From Bacteroidota bacterium (GTDB taxonomy: Bacteria > Bacteroidota > Bacteroidia > Chitinophagales > Chitinophagaceae): a stretch of DNA of 64,000 bases. Below the pieces are notes generated by a model. It had not been told where the DNA came from. It worked only from the letters and a program-made list of their open reading frames with translations, and searched no databases. This document shows, piece after piece, positions 60,647-64,000 of the stretch (the first letter of the stretch is position 1; the number at the start of each line of letters is the position of its first letter). The stretch covers positions 36,000 through 99,999 of the forward strand of contig JAFAEM010000005.1 in NCBI GenBank assembly GCA_023424015.1, in the 5' to 3' direction. Position numbers and translations under genes: made by a program.

Positions 60647-62242
60647 ATGACAAAACTTATTTTTTCCACCGGACTTGTATTGCTGTTTGTCACGGCTTTT
60701 GCTCAAAGGGATATTGATGTATTGCATTACAAATACGAGATTGAGCTTAGCGACCGGTCAGATTCCATAAAAGCAAAAGCAACCATCCAGGCAAAATTTA
60801 ATCAGCCATCCGACAGGGTTTGGCTTGACCTCGCGTCACCCAATAAAGCCGGGAAAGGGATGCTGGCATATAAATTTCTTGAAGGCGACAATAAAAGTCT
60901 GTCGGGGAAACAAACTGGTAACAAACTTGAACTATTGTTGTCTGCACCTGCTGAAAAGGACGAGATCAAATCATTCACGATCGAATACAAAGGCATCCCG
61001 GCCGACGGGCTGATCATTTCCAAAACAAAATATGGCCGTCGAAGTTTTTTTGCCGACAACTGGCCCAACCGGGGCCACAACTGGCTACCCTGCGTAGACG
61101 ATCCGGCTGATAAAGCCACAGTTGAGTTTATTGTAAGCGCGCCGCAACACTACCAGGTGGTGGCCAACGGGATACAGATCGAAGAAACGAACCTTGCAAA
61201 TGGCAATAAGAGAACACACTGGAAAGAAGATGTGCCGGTTGCCACCAAAGTGATGGTAATTGGTGTGGCTGACTTTGCGGTAAACCTGGCTGGAACTATT
61301 GATAATTGTATACCCGTGTATAGCTGGGTATATCCTGAAGATCGTGACAAAGGATTTTATGATTACGCGCAGGCCAGTGAAATTCTTCCTTTTTTTATAA
61401 AGCATGTGGGGCCCTATGGCTATAAGAAACTGGCCAATGTGCAGTCAAAGACAACCTTCGGTGGCCTGGAAAATGCCAACACGATTTTTTACCATGAAAA
61501 CTCGATCAATGGCCAGCGTAAATCGGAAGCGCTGATGGCCCACGAGATCGCGCACCAGTGGTTTGGTAACATGACCACCGAAAAAAGCTTTGCACATCTT
61601 TGGTTAAGCGAAGGCTTTGCAACTTATATGACTGTCCTTTATATGGAATCCAAATATGGAAAAGACAGCGCCCGCGCGATGCTTGCCGAAGACCGGAGAG
61701 AAGTAATTGATTATGCAAAGATGGGTGACCGGCCGGTGGTGGATGAAACAAAGGATTATATGCAGCTCTTAAACCCTAATAGCTACCAGAAAGGCGGTTG
61801 GGTACTGCACATGTTGCGCAGCCAGCTTGGCGATTCCATATTCTGGAAAAGTATCCGCAATTATTATGCAGCATTTGCAGGGAAAAATGCGGATACAAAA
61901 GACCTTCAGAACATCGTCGAAAAAACTTCGAGTAAAGACCTTTCCGAATTCTTCCGGCAATGGCTTTACACCCCCGGTGTACCAGGACTGGATATCGGAT
62001 GGAAGTATAACGCTGCGGAAAAGAATATCACGCTCACGGTAAAGCAAACACAGGAAACACCTTTTTCCTTTCCACTTGATATCGCTATTAAGAGCGGTGA
62101 AGGAAAGTCTGAAACAAAGCAGATCCGGGTCAGTCGTGCCGAGCAGAGTTTTTCGATACCGGTGAAAGCCGCGGTGAAGAGTATCGAACCCGATCCTGAC
62201 ATTTCCTTTCTGGGTGAGATCCGTGTGAAAGAATCAAAATAA
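60647..62242 (+). CDS. M1 family metallopeptidase, second copy
   Basis: A 531-residue exported aminopeptidase-like protein. The ATG at 60647 starts the signal peptide (LIFSTGLVLLFVTAFAQR); the frame is open 27 codons upstream through repeat DNA. The zinc motif is MAHEIAHQWFGNM with the third ligand Glu 18 residues on in LWLSEGFATY; the substrate loop is GGLENANTIFYHE. The architecture equals that of the first M1 gene at 51850, but the two are quite diverged. Confidence 0.91.
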   Translation: MTKLIFSTGLVLLFVTAFAQRDIDVLHYKYEIELSDRSDSIKAKATIQAKFNQPSDRVWLDLASPNKAGKGMLAYKFLEGDNKSLSGKQTGNKLELLLSAPAEKDEIKSFTIEYKGIPADGLIISKTKYGRRSFFADNWPNRGHNWLPCVDDPADKATVEFIVSAPQHYQVVANGIQIEETNLANGNKRTHWKEDVPVATKVMVIGVADFAVNLAGTIDNCIPVYSWVYPEDRDKGFYDYAQASEILPFFIKHVGPYGYKKLANVQSKTTFGGLENANTIFYHENSINGQRKSEALMAHEIAHQWFGNMTTEKSFAHLWLSEGFATYMTVLYMESKYGKDSARAMLAEDRREVIDYAKMGDRPVVDETKDYMQLLNPNSYQKGGWVLHMLRSQLGDSIFWKSIRNYYAAFAGKNADTKDLQNIVEKTSSKDLSEFFRQWLYTPGVPGLDIGWKYNAAEKNITLTVKQTQETPFSFPLDIAIKSGEGKSETKQIRVSRAEQSFSIPVKAAVKSIEPDPDISFLGEIRVKESK

Positions 62243-62284
62243 CCCCAAAGCAAATCCCTGGTTAAAAAAACGTTTCAAACGCGA

Positions 62285-62311
62285 TTTTACCACCGGCCGT
62301 GGGAGGTAAAA
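62285..62311 (+). terminator. Hairpin behind the second M1 peptidase gene
   Basis: TTTTACC and GGTAAAA form a 7-bp outer stem around CACCGGCCGTGGGA, in which CC/GG can extend the pairing. An A/T-rich tail follows. It lies 43 bp after the stop and 35 bp before comM. Confidence 0.45.
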
Positions 62312-62345
62312 ACAGTTAACTTGAGTCGCGATTAAAGAAAGCTTT

Positions 62346-63896
62346 ATGCTTGTAAAAACCTTCGGAAGCGCCGTGTATGGCGTGGAAGCGACATCGATCA
62401 CGATTGAAGTAAACTGGCTTGCTTCTCAGGGTAAAGACCCCATGATCGTGGGCCTGCCCGACAGTGCTGTAAAGGAAAGCCTCCAAAGAGTGGAAAGCAC
62501 ATTTAAGACAAACGGTTATTTATTTCCCCGAACCAAGATTGTCGTGAACTTGGCACCGGCGGATATTAAAAAAAGTGGAACCGCCTTTGACTTACCGATC
62601 GCACTCGGGATACTCGGCGCATCAGAACAGATCGAGAATAAAGATGCTTTATCCAACTATGTGATCATGGGCGAACTCAGTCTGGATGGCAACCTCAGAG
62701 CCATCAAAGGTGCACTGCCCATCGCGATCCAGGCACGTAAAGAAGGTTTTAAAGGTTTGATTGTTCCCAAAGCCAATGCAAGGGAAGCCGGGATGGTCAA
62801 TAACCTGCAGGTATACGGTGTAGAACATATTAAAGACGTGATCGAATTTTTTGGCAATGATGAAAAAGGGTTGGACCCAATACTGATCAACACCCGCGAA
62901 GAATTTTTTCACTCGCAGTCTGAATTTGAAATTGATTTCACCGATGTAAAAGGACAGGAGAATATCAAACGGGCCCTGGAGATCGCGGCTGCGGGTGGAC
63001 ATAATGCTATTCTGATAGGCCCACCGGGTGCGGGAAAAACCATGCTTGCAAAACGGCTACCCACCATTCTACCACCCCTTTCGCTCCAGGAAGCGCTTGA
63101 AACAACAAAGATCCATTCAGTGGCAGGCAAACTACCGGAGAATTCAACGCTGGTATCAAAACGACCTTTTCGCTCACCGCATCATACCATATCCGATGTA
63201 GCCTTAGTTGGAGGCGGCGGCATACCACAGCCGGGAGAGATCTCCCTGGCTCATAACGGTGTTTTATTTCTTGACGAACTGCCTGAATTCAAACGCACCG
63301 TGCTTGAAGTAATGCGACAACCCATGGAAGAAAGACGTGTTACGATCTCCAGAGCTAAGATCGCACTCGATTTCCCTGCTTCCTTTATGCTGATCGCATC
63401 CATGAATCCCTGCCCCTGCGGTTTCTATAATCACCCCGACCGCGAGTGTACCTGTCCGCCCGGCGCTGTGCAGAAATATCTGAATAAAATTTCGGGTCCA
63501 CTACTCGACCGGATCGATCTTCATGTGGAAGTGACACCGGTTGCCTTTAGCGAACTATCCTCCGCACGGCCACAGGAAGGTTCTGCTGATATCCGCCAAC
63601 GCGTGGTGAATGCCCGTGAGATACAAGCATCGCGTTATAAGGAAAACCCTGGTGTGTATTGCAATGCGCAGATCAGCAGTAAGACCTTAAAAGAAATTTG
63701 TACCATCGACCAGGTTGGCGCCAATCTCCTGAAAGCTGCGATGCAGAAGTTAAACCTGTCGGCCCGTGCATACGACCGAATCTTAAAAGTAGCCCGCACC
63801 ATCGCCGACCTGGCAGCAAGCGAAAGCATCAAAGCCGAACACCTCGCCGAGGCTATCCAGTACAGGAGTTTGGACCGGGAGGGATGGGCAGGGTGA
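62346..63896 (+). CDS. comM: YifB/ComM-family AAA+ ATPase
   Basis: A 516-residue Mg-chelatase-like AAA+ protein. Residues ~1-170 form the ChlI/Lon-like fold (VEVNWLASQGKDP region, GLPDSAVKESLQRVESTF); the ATPase domain has Walker A GPPGAGKTML (about 224-233), Walker B LFLDELPEF and a Cys cluster NPCPCGFYNHPDRECTCPPG. The C-terminal lid ends LAEAIQYRSL. ComM is a helicase that aids branch migration during natural transformation; the same role here is inferred by family. Confidence 0.94.
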   Translation: MLVKTFGSAVYGVEATSITIEVNWLASQGKDPMIVGLPDSAVKESLQRVESTFKTNGYLFPRTKIVVNLAPADIKKSGTAFDLPIALGILGASEQIENKDALSNYVIMGELSLDGNLRAIKGALPIAIQARKEGFKGLIVPKANAREAGMVNNLQVYGVEHIKDVIEFFGNDEKGLDPILINTREEFFHSQSEFEIDFTDVKGQENIKRALEIAAAGGHNAILIGPPGAGKTMLAKRLPTILPPLSLQEALETTKIHSVAGKLPENSTLVSKRPFRSPHHTISDVALVGGGGIPQPGEISLAHNGVLFLDELPEFKRTVLEVMRQPMEERRVTISRAKIALDFPASFMLIASMNPCPCGFYNHPDRECTCPPGAVQKYLNKISGPLLDRIDLHVEVTPVAFSELSSARPQEGSADIRQRVVNAREIQASRYKENPGVYCNAQISSKTLKEICTIDQVGANLLKAAMQKLNLSARAYDRILKVARTIADLAASESIKAEHLAEAIQYRSLDREGWAG

Positions 63897-63950
63897 GCAG
63901 TCGGGAGTCGATGGTCGGGAGTCGGGAGGTGAATAGTGAATAGCGAATTG
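63897..63950. repeat. GTCGGGAGTCG short-period repeats
   Basis: CGGGAGTCGATGGTCGGGAG and GTGAATAGTGAATAGCGAAT are short degenerate direct repeats directly behind the comM stop codon, similar in style to those at 664-839 and 60410-60575. The last ~50 bases of the window hold no recognisable gene. Confidence 0.6.
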
Positions 63951-64000
63951 TGAGTTATGGCGAGAGGGTTAGGATATAGGACAAATGATCCTTGCTCCCC

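Noticed and set aside
1..64000. tRNA, rRNA or riboswitch
   Set aside because: I looked through the intergenic regions and saw no cloverleaf, rRNA segment or known aptamer pattern; a covariance-model scan could still find a weak one.

Overview
The window is chromosomal DNA of a Bacteroidota bacterium, most likely of the family Chitinophagaceae. The pointers are PorT next to ubiE/menG, secreted proteins with type IX secretion (T9SS) sorting tails, a trpEGDCFBA operon, SusC-like and DUF families typical of the phylum (DUF2911, DUF4397, DUF5723, TIGR03118), promoter boxes of the TTG-N19/20-TAnnTTTG type, weak Shine-Dalgarno sequences, and intergenic repeats of the CACGAATTGCACGAAT / CCACGGATTACACAG style. 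Genus and species cannot be fixed from the sequence. I found no rRNA, tRNA, CRISPR-Cas locus, prophage or transposase gene.

Layout. 1-839: tail of a DUF2911 protein and a repeat-rich spacer. 840-9904 (minus): a TlpA-like thioredoxin and a complete tryptophan operon, with two tandem trpF genes and a lipoprotein gene between trpB and trpA. Upstream of trpE I find a short leader ORF with three consecutive Trp codons and an intrinsic terminator, which together look like a ribosome-mediated attenuator. 10161-18770: a mix of a GNAT protein, a secreted trypsin-like protein, an S9D glutamyl-endopeptidase-like enzyme, a lone receiver domain, a Tat-exported sugar isomerase-like protein, a VOC protein, an alpha/beta hydrolase and a TIGR03118 lipoprotein. 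18935-19177: three perfect 31-nt palindromic repeats at about 106-bp spacing. 19232-31969: secreted and envelope proteins, xthA, a fused ankyrin/beta-lactamase-family protein, a PhyH dioxygenase, a GlxA-type regulator, two VOC proteins and a diheme cytochrome c. 32117-35187: a sugar kinase / NagB-like deaminase / MFS transporter operon. 35357-41611: a Rieske oxygenase, a GNAT-like protein, dnaX with an A9 slippery run, and pdhC. 41725-47981: a SIMPL protein, an NfeD-like/flotillin pair, a DUF5723 barrel, about 800 bp of tandem hairpin repeats, a GbsR/MarR regulator and a CoA-binding protein. 48166-57598: a secreted metalloprotease with a small partner gene, an RNase H-like protein, engB, an M1 peptidase, menG-porT, and a large outer-membrane protein. 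57631-63896: pyrC-like, MutS-like, a second M1 peptidase and comM.

How the parts relate. The trp genes form one regulated pathway operon. PorT belongs to the machinery that would export the T9SS-tailed products at 19232, 26581 and 48697. The kinase-deaminase-transporter trio looks like one amino-sugar utilisation unit. The NfeD-like protein and flotillin form a membrane-microdomain pair. Most other genes are monocistronic.

The signals most worth following are the trp leader attenuator, the dnaX A9 site where slippage either way gives an immediate stop, the three-copy 31-nt palindrome array, the 136-bp hairpin array, a dispersed ~130-bp repeat family with three copies, and promoters placed so close to start codons that leaderless mRNAs are expected.
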